Part shown: positions 26,655 through 35,028 of the stretch, piece after piece
How positions within the stretch are numbered: position 1 is the stretch's first letter
How the letters are laid out: every line of letters starts with the position of its first letter
Source of the DNA: Microbacterium hydrocarbonoxydans
GTDB taxonomy: Bacteria; Actinomycetota; Actinomycetes; Actinomycetales; Microbacteriaceae
Length of the DNA stretch: 64,000 bases
Assembly (NCBI RefSeq): GCF_904831005.1
Contig: NZ_LR882982.1
Location: forward strand, 1,364,001 to 1,428,000
Reading direction: 5' to 3'
Made by a program: the position numbers and the translations under genes
Notes under the pieces: generated by a model
Told to the model about the DNA's origin: nothing
Seen by the model: only the letters and a program-made list of their open reading frames with translations
Databases searched by the model: none

Positions 26655-26976
26655 CGCCCCATCGGTGCCGCACCCGCGGACCCGACTCGACGACAACTTC
26701 GCGTCGCCGATCCGCTTCTCGGTCCTCGCATCGCTCGGTGACGGCATCGAATTGGACTTCGCGGCCCTGCGCGAGATCCTCCAGTGCGGTGACTCGCCTC
26801 TGAGCAAGGCGATCACGCATCTGCAGGCGGCGGGCTACGTCGTGGCGCGCAAGGGGAGCCTCGGCAGCCGTCCGCGGACCTGGGTCCGTTCGACGGCTGC
26901 CGGTCGAGAGGCGTTCGCCGGCCATCTCCGCGCACTGAGGGAGATCGTGGCGCTCGGAGGAGGATCCGGGCTCTGA
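26647..26976 (+). CDS. Winged-helix transcriptional regulator (PF13601-type)
   Basis: A 109-residue DNA-binding protein resembling the MarR/ArsR-like HTH_34 family: LDDNFASPIRFSVLASLGDG, then LREILQCGDSPLSKAITHLQ, then the wing ARKGSLGSRPRTWVRSTAAG and GREAFAGHLRAL. Such one-domain regulators usually sit beside a membrane protein of unknown function, as here. GTG 26647 overlaps the upstream stop; GTG 26638 is an alternative. Probably represses its own operon via the CTTTCC-N4-GGAAAG sites (inference). Converges on the oxygenase gene with 6 bp between stops. Confidence 0.88.
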   Translation: MTDAPSVPHPRTRLDDNFASPIRFSVLASLGDGIELDFAALREILQCGDSPLSKAITHLQAAGYVVARKGSLGSRPRTWVRSTAAGREAFAGHLRALREIVALGGGSGL

Positions 26977-26982
26977 CTCGAC

Positions 26983-27987
26983 TCAGGCGTTCGCGCCGAC
27001 GAGGTCGGGGTGGTGGATGGCCGCGACGTCCGGATGGGCGCGCAGGCGCGACTTCATGGCGTTCTCTCCGTAAGTCGCGTGGATGGGGTTGCTCGGATCC
27101 TCGGTGATGCCGGTCGCCTCGGCCGCCAGATCGGCCGGCAGGTCGAGGAGGGGGAGCTGCTGGTCGAGCGCGGGATTGAAGAAGAAGGGGATCGAGATGC
27201 GCTCCTCGGGTGCGCGCGGAGAGATGACTCGGTGATTCGTGGCCTTCAGGTACCCGCCGGTCGCGTACTCCAGCAGCTCGCCGATGTTGACGACGAATGC
27301 GCCGGGGACGGGTGGGGCCGATACCCACTCGCCGTCACGCTCGACCTGCAGTCCGCCCTTGCCGGGCTCGACCCAGAGCAGGGTGAGCACGCCGGAATCC
27401 TTGTGGGCGCCGACGCCCTGCTGGGGTTCCGGCTCATGGGTACCCGGGTAGCGCACGATCTTGATCAGGGTCGACGGGTCGCGGAAGGGCTCGTCGAAGT
27501 ACGATTCGTCCGCTCCGAGGGTCACGGCCCACGCACGCAGCAGCTTGTGCGCGACCTCTGTCAGCGTGTCGTGCCACTCGGTGACGACCGCCTTGAGCTC
27601 GGGCTGTGCGGTCGGCCACAGGTTCGGGCCCACCAGGCGGTTGAAGGCCGGACCGCCCTCGATGGGCTCGCGCTCTGGTCCGATGTCGATCTGCTCGCGC
27701 CAATCGACTTTGCCCTGCGTGCGCTCGCCGCCGATTCTCGTGTAGCCGCGGAAGTGCGGGCTGTTCACGTTCTCGATCGCGAGCTTCTCCTCTTCGGGCA
27801 GTGCGAAGAAGTCGAGCGCCGCTCGGTGCAGGCGCGCCTCGAGCTCGGGGGAGATGCCGGTGCCGGTGAGATAGAAGAACCCGACGTCGTGGGTCGCGGC
27901 TCGCAGATCATCGCGGAACCGCGCAGCGGCTTCGGGGCCGGCATCGAGCTGGGAGAGGTCGAGGATGGGGAGCGAGAGATCAGCCAT
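26983..27987 (-). CDS. Isopenicillin-N-synthase-like 2-oxoglutarate/Fe(II) oxygenase
   Basis: A 334-residue non-haem iron oxygenase. The N-terminal DIOX_N domain (PILDLSQLDAGPEAAARF, with GFFYLTGTGI) is followed by the double-stranded beta-helix with the iron triad H-X-D in GAHKDSGVLTLLW and His in ATNHRVISP, and an R-X-S near RISIPFFFNP that would bind 2-oxoglutarate. The substrate is unknown; there are no biosynthetic neighbours. The start lies six bases after a TACGCT -10. Confidence 0.92.
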   Translation of the reverse strand: MADLSLPILDLSQLDAGPEAAARFRDDLRAATHDVGFFYLTGTGISPELEARLHRAALDFFALPEEEKLAIENVNSPHFRGYTRIGGERTQGKVDWREQIDIGPEREPIEGGPAFNRLVGPNLWPTAQPELKAVVTEWHDTLTEVAHKLLRAWAVTLGADESYFDEPFRDPSTLIKIVRYPGTHEPEPQQGVGAHKDSGVLTLLWVEPGKGGLQVERDGEWVSAPPVPGAFVVNIGELLEYATGGYLKATNHRVISPRAPEERISIPFFFNPALDQQLPLLDLPADLAAEATGITEDPSNPIHATYGENAMKSRLRAHPDVAAIHHPDLVGANA

Positions 27988-27999
27988 GTCCCGAGCGTA
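27988..27999 (-). promoter_or_regulatory. Leaderless-type -10 box of the oxygenase gene
   Basis: Minus strand TACGCT, six bases (CGGGAC), ATG at 27987. Confidence 0.6.
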
Positions 28000-28083
28000 A
28001 ATCGGGTCTGGGTGAGGCGGGCGCAGTGTTGCGCTGAATTACCGCCGCGGGCTCGCGGGTGTGCGCGGCGCGGGGCGGCCGGG

Positions 28084-28120
28084 TGCTATTCTCGCTGAGG
28101 TAAGGAATGCCTTACCTCAG
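28084..28120. promoter_or_regulatory. Promoter and DtxR-like iron operator of efeUOB
   Basis: An extended -10 TGCTATTCT (28084-28092) is followed at once by a perfect 11-base inverted repeat, CTGAGGTAAGG-AATG-CCTTACCTCAG (28095-28120). The core 28101-28119 agrees with the 19-base DtxR/IdeR consensus at about 12 positions. Position over the transcription start suggests iron-dependent repression. Confidence 0.65.
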
Positions 28121-28143
28121 TTGTCCCAGAGAGTTCTTCCTCC

Positions 28144-29094
28144 GTGCTCGCCACTTTTCTCATCGGTCTCCGTGAAGGCCTCGAAGCCGCAATCGTCGTC
28201 GGCATCCTCGTCGCCTACCTGCGCAGGCTCGGTCGCAGCGACGCGTTGCCGAGGCTCTGGGTGGGGGTCGGCCTGGCGGTCGCCCTCGCACTCGCCATCG
28301 GCGCGATCCTGACGTTCGGTTCGTACTCGCTGACCTTCGAGGCGCAGGAGATGATCGGTGGGCTGCTGTCGCTGCTCGCCGTGGGCATGGTGACCTGGAT
28401 GATCTTCTGGATGCAGAAGGCCGGGCGCACCATGAAGGCCACCCTCCAGGGCGGACTCGACCGTGCGCTCACGCAGGGCGGCATCTGGGCACTGATCGCG
28501 ATCGGGTTCGTATCGGTGGCGCGAGAGGGGATCGAGACGACTCTCCTGCTGTGGTCGATGGTGCAGTCCTTCGGCGATGCGCCGTCGGCATTGCTCGGTG
28601 CGGTGCTCGGCCTTCTCGCCGCCGTGGTGATCGGCTGGCTCCTCGCCCGCGGAGCCGTCCGGCTCGACCTTCGGCGCTTCTTCACCTGGACCAGCGGATT
28701 CCTCGTGATCGTCGCGGCGGGAGTGCTCGCATACGCGATCAAGGACCTCCAGGAGGCCGGCGCCCTGCCCGGACCGTTCACCGCGGCGGCGCCGATCGAC
28801 GCAGCCACAGGTGCCGTCGCTCTCGGCTGGGCGGCATTCCCCTTCGGCTGGGCGTTCGACGTGACGAACGTGATCGCCCCCGTCAGCCCCTGGGCGACGA
28901 TTCTGCAGGCCACCGTGGGGTTCATGCCTCGCATGACGTGGCTCCAGGTCGCGGCCTGGGCTGTGTACATGGTCGTCGTCGGTGTCTTCTTCATCCGGGG
29001 ACTGCGGTCGCGTCGTCCCTCATCCCCACGCACGCAGACGTCTGTCGTCCAGGACACGTCGGCATCCCCTCTCACCCAGCAAGGAGCAGTATGA
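28144..29094 (+). CDS. efeU: Iron permease EfeU (FTR1 family)
   Basis: Membrane channel of the EfeUOB iron uptake system, homologous to yeast Ftr1. The 316 residues have seven membrane spans and both conserved REXXE motifs: REGLE (10-14) in the first span and REGIE (127-131) in the fourth. The start is GTG at 28144. Its stop overlaps the efeO ATG. The operon lies behind a DtxR-like dyad, implying induction under iron limitation. Confidence 0.95.
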   Translation: MLATFLIGLREGLEAAIVVGILVAYLRRLGRSDALPRLWVGVGLAVALALAIGAILTFGSYSLTFEAQEMIGGLLSLLAVGMVTWMIFWMQKAGRTMKATLQGGLDRALTQGGIWALIAIGFVSVAREGIETTLLLWSMVQSFGDAPSALLGAVLGLLAAVVIGWLLARGAVRLDLRRFFTWTSGFLVIVAAGVLAYAIKDLQEAGALPGPFTAAAPIDAATGAVALGWAAFPFGWAFDVTNVIAPVSPWATILQATVGFMPRMTWLQVAAWAVYMVVVGVFFIRGLRSRRPSSPRTQTSVVQDTSASPLTQQGAV

Positions 29095-30323
29095 CCACCC
29101 CTCGCCGAATCCTCGGTGCCCTCGCCGCAGCAGGCGCGACCGCACTCGTGCTCTCCGGCTGCGTCGCCAAGAGCGATGTCGCCGCAGGCGCAGCCTTCGA
29201 CGTCTCGTCGACCGACTCCGGATGCGCCGTGTCTGCGGCGACCGCGAAGAGCGGCACGCTCACGTTCGACGTGAAGAACGACAGCGCGCAGACCTCCGAG
29301 TTCTATCTGCTGGCCGAAGACGGCCTCCGCATCGTCGGCGAGGTCGAGAACATCGCACCGTCGGCATCGCGGACCCTCACCGTCGTGGCTCAGCCCGGGG
29401 AGTACTTCACCCTCTGCAAGCCGGGCATGATCGGTGAGGGCGTCGGCAGATCGTCGTTCACCGTGACCGGTGACCGCGTCGCGGTCGAGGGGAAGGATGC
29501 GGATCAGAAGCAGCAGGCCGTCGATCTCTACGCCGCCTTCGTGAAGGACCAGGTCGGTCAACTCGTCCCGGCGGTCGATGAACTCATCACCGCGTACGAG
29601 TCCGGTGACGATGAGACCGCACGGGCGCTGTTCCCGCAGACGCGTGCGTTCTACGAGCGCATCGAACCCGTCGCCGAAGCGCTCGGAACGCTCGACCCTC
29701 GCATCGACTACCGTGAGGTCGACGCCGTGGCGGAGGGCCTGGACTGGACGGGCTTCCACCGTATCGAGAAAGACCTCTGGGTGCCGGCTCAGGATGCTCT
29801 GAACGCCGACGGCGAGACGCCCGCCTGGCAGGATTGGGCGCCCTCATCGTCCGAGGAGCGGGTCGAGTACGGCGACCAGCTGGTCGCCGACGTGCAGGAG
29901 CTCTACGACTACGTGCATTCGGACGAGTTCACCACCGCGCTCGACGACCAGGGGATCGGAGGCATCTCGAACGGCGCGATCGCGCTGCTCGACGAGGTGG
30001 CGACGGGCAAGATCTCGGGTGAGGAGGACTGGTGGTCCGGCACCGACCTCTACGACTTCGCGGCGAACGTCGAGGGGTCGAAGATGGCGTTCTCGCTCGT
30101 GCAGGACTTCGCCACGGCGCAGGGTGATGAGGGCGAGGCCCTCGTGACGGCGATCGAAGGCGGCTACTCCGCTCTCGAGGATTCCCTCGCGGCACACGGT
30201 TCCCTCACCGACGGCTTCGTCGGTTACAGCGAGCTCACCGACGCCGACAAGCGCGAGTTCACCGACCTCATCAACGCCCTGGCAGAGCCGCTCTCGCAGC
30301 TCACCGGCACCGTCCTCGACTGA
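29091..30323 (+). CDS. efeO: Iron uptake lipoprotein EfeO
   Basis: Extracytoplasmic iron-binding component of 410 residues. A signal peptide with lipobox LVLSGC places the acylated Cys at 24. An N-terminal cupredoxin-like domain (about 40-130, TSEFYLLAEDG and CKPGMIGEG) precedes the C-terminal M75/imelysin-like domain with the HXXE metal motif in GFHRIEKDLW. AAGGAG precedes the ATG, which overlaps the efeU stop. Acts with EfeU and EfeB. Confidence 0.95.
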   Translation: MTTPRRILGALAAAGATALVLSGCVAKSDVAAGAAFDVSSTDSGCAVSAATAKSGTLTFDVKNDSAQTSEFYLLAEDGLRIVGEVENIAPSASRTLTVVAQPGEYFTLCKPGMIGEGVGRSSFTVTGDRVAVEGKDADQKQQAVDLYAAFVKDQVGQLVPAVDELITAYESGDDETARALFPQTRAFYERIEPVAEALGTLDPRIDYREVDAVAEGLDWTGFHRIEKDLWVPAQDALNADGETPAWQDWAPSSSEERVEYGDQLVADVQELYDYVHSDEFTTALDDQGIGGISNGAIALLDEVATGKISGEEDWWSGTDLYDFAANVEGSKMAFSLVQDFATAQGDEGEALVTAIEGGYSALEDSLAAHGSLTDGFVGYSELTDADKREFTDLINALAEPLSQLTGTVLD

Positions 30324-30324
30324 T

Positions 30325-31659
30325 GTGCGGGAATCGGTCTCCCCGGTGAACGAAGTCTCGAAGGATGCTGCAGCGAACGATTCCGTCCCGGAGCCGGCCG
30401 CTGCGGCATCCGAGGCGACGGGCCTCAGCCGGCGCGGACTCCTGGGTCTCGCACTCGGGGGTGGGGTGGCCTCTCTCGCCGTCGGGGTCGGGAGCGGACT
30501 ATCGGCGGGGGTCGCGCTCGGGCGTGCGAGAGCCGAAGCAGACGCCCAGCATGCCTACGACTTCTTCGGAACGCACCAGGCAGGGATCACGACGCCCGTG
30601 CAGGAGCATCTGCACTTCGCATCCTTCGACATGATGCCCCGCACGGACCGTGACGACCTGATCACTCTGCTGCAGGACTGGACCTATGCGGCATCGCGCA
30701 TGACGCAGGGTCTCGAGGTGAGCGCCACCGGCGCCGTCGGGGGTGACGCGGAGGTGCCGCCGGATGACACGGGTGAGGCCATCGGTCTGCCTGCAGCCGG
30801 TCTCACGATCACCTTCGGTCTGGGTCCGACCCTGTTCGCGAACGACGAGGGCGACCGCTACGGCATCGCGGCTCTGCGTCCTGAGCAGCTCGAGCGACTG
30901 CCCGCTTTCCTCGGCGACGATCTCGATCCGCAGACCTCGCACGGCGACCTCTGCATCCAGGCGTGCGCCGACGATCCCCAGGTCGCTGTGCACGCGATCC
31001 GCAACCTCAGTCGCATCGCCTTCGGTCGCGCCAAGCTGCGGTGGTCTCAACTCGGATTCGGCAAGACATCCCGCACGACGTCCGCACAGGCGACGCCGCG
31101 GAATCTCTTCGGCTTCAAGGACGGAACCGCGAACATCCTCGCCGACGACTCCACGGCCCTCGACGAGAGCGTCTGGCTCGGGGGGGCCGACAGCCCGGAA
31201 TGGATGGTCGGGGGCTCGTACCTCGTGGCGCGCAAGATCGCGATGCGGATCGAGACCTGGGACCGCGTGCGACTCTCGGAGCAGAACACGATCGTCGGGC
31301 GCGACAAGGGAGAGGGCGCTCCGCTCTCGGGCGGCGACGAGTTCACCGCGCCCGAGTTCGGCTCGTCGGCGATCGATCAGAACGCGCACGTCCGTCTGGC
31401 CCACCCTGACCAGAACGACGGTATCCGGATCCTGCGGCGGGGATTCAACTACGTCAACGGCAACAATGATCTCGGACGCCTCGACGCCGGGCTCTTCTTC
31501 CTGTCGTATCAGCGGGATCCCGCGCAGTTCATCGCGCTGCAGCGCCGGCTTTCGACGGATCGGATGAACGAGTACATCACCCATGTCGGCTCAGGCGTCT
31601 GGGCCGTCCCCGGCGGCTCGAAGCCGGGGTCGTTCGTCGGTGCCGACCTCTTCGCCTGA
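30325..31659 (+). CDS. efeB: Deferrochelatase/Dyp-type peroxidase EfeB
   Basis: Haem-dependent peroxidase of the EfeUOB system, exported by Tat. The 444 residues contain a twin-arginine signal SRRGLLGLALGGG (Arg36-Arg37) before the mature DyP fold. The GXXDG motif is GFKDGTANI; the probable proximal haem His lies in QNAHVRLAHP. GTG 30325 lies one base after the efeO stop and lacks a clear ribosome site; GTG 30346 is an alternative, and both retain the Tat signal. EfeB oxidises ferrous iron or haem in the cell envelope. Confidence 0.94.
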   Translation: MRESVSPVNEVSKDAAANDSVPEPAAAASEATGLSRRGLLGLALGGGVASLAVGVGSGLSAGVALGRARAEADAQHAYDFFGTHQAGITTPVQEHLHFASFDMMPRTDRDDLITLLQDWTYAASRMTQGLEVSATGAVGGDAEVPPDDTGEAIGLPAAGLTITFGLGPTLFANDEGDRYGIAALRPEQLERLPAFLGDDLDPQTSHGDLCIQACADDPQVAVHAIRNLSRIAFGRAKLRWSQLGFGKTSRTTSAQATPRNLFGFKDGTANILADDSTALDESVWLGGADSPEWMVGGSYLVARKIAMRIETWDRVRLSEQNTIVGRDKGEGAPLSGGDEFTAPEFGSSAIDQNAHVRLAHPDQNDGIRILRRGFNYVNGNNDLGRLDAGLFFLSYQRDPAQFIALQRRLSTDRMNEYITHVGSGVWAVPGGSKPGSFVGADLFA

Positions 31660-31672
31660 GCACGGTCGGGGT

Positions 31673-32536
31673 TCAGGTGCGGAGGGTCTCCGCGACGGAC
31701 GCCGTGAAGGCATCAGCGCCGAAATGGTCGTCCGCCGTGACCGTGACCACCGCATCGTCACCGAAGATCACGAGCTGTCCGTATGCGCCGTGCAGGCGCC
31801 ACACCCCACCGGGACCGTCCCATCCCGCGAGCGCATAGCGCTGGTAGCCGGGGTTCTGGCCGGCGACGACCCAATCGGAGTGCATCGCGTCGATGACCTG
31901 GGCCGGCACGAGTCGGCGTCCCTGCCATTCTCCCCGGTCACGGATCAGCCGGCCGAGGCGCGCCATCTCCTCGGTGCGCAGTGAGATGCCGCTTCCGGCG
32001 ACGATGCGTCCCTGGGGACAGCGCTCCCACTCGATGTCGTCGATGCCGAGAGGCGCGAGCAGTCGGGGGCGCAGGTAGTCGACGACGTCACCGGTTCGCG
32101 TGGCCAGGATCGCCATGGCCGTGTATGTGCTGGCGTTGGAGTACTGGAAGACCCGGCCGCGAGACGGGCGCGACAGGAACTCCCGTGCCAGGTCGGGCCA
32201 GTCGGTCATCATCGTCTCCGACCAGGCGAGGTCGATGCCGCTCGACATCGAGAGCAGTCGCCGCAGCGTGATGCGATCGACGCCCTCGCCGAAGCTCGGA
32301 TGCGGCTCGTACTCGGCGATCGGCGCATCGAGAGAGATGAGCCCTTCAGCGGCAGCGAGTCCCGCTGCGAAGACGCACATGCCCTTGGCGACCGAGTGGA
32401 TCTCCTCGCGCACATCGGCCGTCCAGCGGTGCTCTGCGACATCGGAGCCGGCGAGCACGTGAAGCCCGTGGATGCCGAATCCCGACGATTCCGCCTCTTC
32501 TGCGATTCGGTCGCGGATCGCCTCGGCTCTGGTCAC
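31673..32536 (-). CDS. Beta-lactamase-class serine hydrolase
   Basis: A 287-residue penicillin-binding/beta-lactamase-fold enzyme. Motif 1 is S-X-X-K in HSVAKGM, motif 2 Y-X-N in QYSNAST, and a C-terminal HGAYGQ takes the place of the K-T-G motif (H-X-G, as in class C-like esterases). No signal peptide, so a cytosolic esterase or peptidase role is more likely than antibiotic resistance. The GTG start overlaps the upstream acyltransferase stop by four bases, yet a -10 box six bases before it suggests an independent leaderless transcript. Confidence 0.88.
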   Translation of the reverse strand: MTRAEAIRDRIAEEAESSGFGIHGLHVLAGSDVAEHRWTADVREEIHSVAKGMCVFAAGLAAAEGLISLDAPIAEYEPHPSFGEGVDRITLRRLLSMSSGIDLAWSETMMTDWPDLAREFLSRPSRGRVFQYSNASTYTAMAILATRTGDVVDYLRPRLLAPLGIDDIEWERCPQGRIVAGSGISLRTEEMARLGRLIRDRGEWQGRRLVPAQVIDAMHSDWVVAGQNPGYQRYALAGWDGPGGVWRLHGAYGQLVIFGDDAVVTVTADDHFGADAFTASVAETLRT

Positions 32537-33690
32537 TTCTCCAGGCTAGCCGCTGCCCCCTGGCGAGGCCGACGAGAGCCGGTCGGATCGCTGCGGTGGC
32601 CCTCGCGTCGTGCCAGCTCGGGGTCGCGGAAGAGCCACGACGGGCGCGGCTCGACCAGCGGTCGGAAGAGTCGGCGCACGGGCGTGGTCGCGAGCGCGAG
32701 CGCCAGCACCACAGAAAGCAGGGTCACGAGCGGCAGCCAGAGCCATGTGGGGTCGAGGTCGCGAAGAACGCCGGTCTCGCGGAACGGGTAGAGCACGAAC
32801 GAGTGCAGCAGGAACACGTACATCGTGTATTGGCCGAACCTCGTCCACCAATAGGTGCCTCGGGGAATCAGAGCGAAGAACGCGGCGCTCAGGACGACCG
32901 CCAGCAGCATGAGCGCCACACGCACGCCGCCGGCCCACCACTGCTCGCCGCCGAGGTCTGCGTACGCGTCCTCGTAGAACAGCCAGTGGCGCAGGTCGAT
33001 CTTCTCCCACACGTCGATCCAGCGCCAGGCGACGAATCCGGCTGCGCCGAGCACCACGACGCTGGCGGTACGGACCCACCACGGACGGACCTCGAGAAGA
33101 CGCAGGCGATTGACGATGTCGCGCTCGCGCAGCCACCACCCGAGGGCGAAGAAGGGCAGCAGGCCCAGCGTGCGAGAGAGCGAGAAGGTGCTGTCGACGT
33201 TGGGCAGGTAGCCCACGCCGATCGAGATGATGACGGTCCACAGCAACGGCCACCGCAGCAGCGCGAGGTAGGGGAGCACGAGGCGGAAGATGCCGAGCGC
33301 CAACAGGAACCAGAGGGTCCACGACGGTTTGGTGAAGTTGGGGTCGGCCTGGCCCTCGACCAGCCATTTGGTGAGTGTCCACAGGAACTCGAAGATCACG
33401 TACGGCAGGAGGATGTCGGTGATCACCCTGGCCATCTGCACGCGTGTCGGAGACCCCGATTTGGAGAAGTACCCCGAGATGATCGCGAACGCAGGCATGT
33501 GGAACGCGTACAGGGCCAGATACGCCGCGAGCGCGATGTCGGAGTCGTAGGTGAGGCGTTGGATCGCGTGCCCGAGGACCACGAGCACGATGCAGGCATA
33601 TCGCGCGTTGTCCCAGAACGGAACACGTGTGCGGGGCTTCTGGACCGGTCCGGTGGCGGGGGTCGTCGGGGCGGCTCCGTCGCTGTGCAT
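32533..33690 (-). CDS. Acyltransferase 3 family membrane protein
   Basis: A 385-residue integral membrane acyltransferase with about ten spans. Family blocks: FWDNARYACIVLVVLGH with the catalytic His in VLGHAIQR, AFHMPAFAIISGYF, and FLLHSFVLYPF near the C-terminus. It resembles fucose 4-O-acetylase/OafA-type enzymes that O-acetylate envelope glycans. Substrate not deducible. A -10 box lies six bases before the ATG. Confidence 0.9.
   Translation of the reverse strand: MHSDGAAPTTPATGPVQKPRTRVPFWDNARYACIVLVVLGHAIQRLTYDSDIALAAYLALYAFHMPAFAIISGYFSKSGSPTRVQMARVITDILLPYVIFEFLWTLTKWLVEGQADPNFTKPSWTLWFLLALGIFRLVLPYLALLRWPLLWTVIISIGVGYLPNVDSTFSLSRTLGLLPFFALGWWLRERDIVNRLRLLEVRPWWVRTASVVVLGAAGFVAWRWIDVWEKIDLRHWLFYEDAYADLGGEQWWAGGVRVALMLLAVVLSAAFFALIPRGTYWWTRFGQYTMYVFLLHSFVLYPFRETGVLRDLDPTWLWLPLVTLLSVVLALALATTPVRRLFRPLVEPRPSWLFRDPELARREGHRSDPTGSRRPRQGAAASLEK
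32537..32548 (-). promoter_or_regulatory. Leaderless-type -10 box inside the end of the acyltransferase gene
   Basis: Minus strand TAGCCT, six bases (GGAGAA), GTG at 32536. The box lies within the last codons of the upstream gene. Confidence 0.45.
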
Positions 33691-33702
33691 CCTCCGAGGC
33701 TA
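33691..33702 (-). promoter_or_regulatory. Leaderless-type -10 box of the acyltransferase gene
   Basis: Minus strand TAGCCT, six bases (CGGAGG), ATG at 33690. Confidence 0.6.
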
Positions 33703-33731
33703 CCGCCGGGAATAAAGTTGGACGGACGGCG

Positions 33732-33761
33732 TTGACTCAGATACATTCAAATGAATAGAAC
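33732..33761 (+). promoter_or_regulatory. Promoter with embedded dyad before the flavin monooxygenase gene
   Basis: TTGACT (33732-33737) and TAGAAC (33756-33761) are spaced 18 bp. Between them lies ATTCA-AA-TGAAT (33745-33756), a likely operator. Confidence 0.5.
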
Positions 33762-33803
33762 CGGATGCAGCGCACCCGATTCGGAGAAGACGGAGCAATC
33801 ATC

Positions 33804-35027
33804 ATGAGCGAGCAGTCAGGCGTCCCGGTGCAGTTCGGCATCATGTCGGTGAGCGACATCACGCGCGATCCCACCACCGGTGTGACACCGAGCGAGCAGG
33901 AGCGGATCAAGGCGACCCTCGCGATCGCCACGCACAGCGAGGAGGTCGGTCTCGACGTCTTCGCGATCGGTGAGCACCACAACCCGCCGTTCTGGTCCTC
34001 GAGCCCCACGACCTTCCTCGCCGCCCTCGCGGCTCAGACCGAGCGTCTGATCGTCTCGACCTCGACCACCCTCATCACCACCAACGACCCGGTGCGCATC
34101 GCCGAGGAATACGCGATGCTGCAGCACGTCTCGGACGGGCGCATGGACCTCATGCTCGGGCGCGGCAACACCGGCCCGGTGTACCCCTGGTTCGGTCAGG
34201 ACATCCGACAGGGTCTTCCCCTCGCGATCGAGAACTACGCCCTGCTGCACAAGCTGTGGCGCGAGGACGTCGTGAACTGGGAGGGCAAGTTCCGCACACC
34301 GCTGCAGGGCTTCACCTCGACACCGCGCCCGCTCGACGGAGTCGCGCCGTTCGTATGGCACGGATCCATCCGCACGCCGGAGATCGCCGAGCAGGCCGCC
34401 TACTACGGTGAAGGGTTCTTCGCGAACAACATCTTCTGGCCCAAGGAGCACTACCAGCGTCTGATCGAGCTGTACCGCCAGCGCTACGCGCACTACGGGC
34501 ACGGCACGCCGGAGCAGGCGATCGTGGGCCTCGGCGGCCAGGTGTTCATGGCGGCGAAGTCGCAGGACGCCGTGAACCAGTTCCGCCCGTACTTCGACAA
34601 CGCTCCGGTGTACGGTCATGGACCGAGCATGGAGGACTTCACCGAGATGACCCCGCTGACCGTGGGATCGCCTCAGCAGGTCATCGACCGCTATGCGGCG
34701 ATGCGCGAGCACTACGGCGACTACCAGCGTCAGCTGTTCCTGATCGACCACGCCGGCCTCCCGCTGAAGACCGTGCTCGAGCAGCTCGACATCCTCGGTT
34801 CCGAGGTCGTGCCGGTGCTGCGCAAGGAGCTGGCGAAGGACCGCCCTGCCTCCGTGCCGGATGCCCCGACGCACGCTGCACGCGTGAAGGCCGAGTTCGG
34901 CGACGGCCCGACCCGTCAGGCGCGTCCCGGTGCCAACCGCGGTGACAACCTGACGGGCGACTCGCCCTATCAGGACTCTCCCGCTCCGGCGGGAGCAGCG
35001 TTCGGGCTCAGCCGGACGGAGGCGTGA
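33804..35027 (+). CDS. LLM-class flavin-dependent oxidoreductase (CE1758 type)
   Basis: A 407-residue bacterial luciferase-like monooxygenase: VQFGIMSVSDI, AIGEHHNPPFWSSSPTTFLA, STSTTLITTNDPVRIAEEY, DGRMDLMLGRGNTGPVYPWF. It needs reduced FMN, likely supplied by the FMN reductase encoded 1 bp downstream; this adjacent pair is recognised in actinobacteria as the CE1758/CE1759 families. Substrate unknown. The ATG at 33804 follows CGGAG by eight bases; an ATG at 33765 is less well supported. Confidence 0.9.
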   Translation: MSEQSGVPVQFGIMSVSDITRDPTTGVTPSEQERIKATLAIATHSEEVGLDVFAIGEHHNPPFWSSSPTTFLAALAAQTERLIVSTSTTLITTNDPVRIAEEYAMLQHVSDGRMDLMLGRGNTGPVYPWFGQDIRQGLPLAIENYALLHKLWREDVVNWEGKFRTPLQGFTSTPRPLDGVAPFVWHGSIRTPEIAEQAAYYGEGFFANNIFWPKEHYQRLIELYRQRYAHYGHGTPEQAIVGLGGQVFMAAKSQDAVNQFRPYFDNAPVYGHGPSMEDFTEMTPLTVGSPQQVIDRYAAMREHYGDYQRQLFLIDHAGLPLKTVLEQLDILGSEVVPVLRKELAKDRPASVPDAPTHAARVKAEFGDGPTRQARPGANRGDNLTGDSPYQDSPAPAGAAFGLSRTEA

Positions 35028-35028
35028 G

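Noticed and set aside
31673..32536. Antibiotic-resistance beta-lactamase
   Set aside because: No signal peptide and HGAYG instead of a K-T-G motif; a general serine hydrolase is the better reading.
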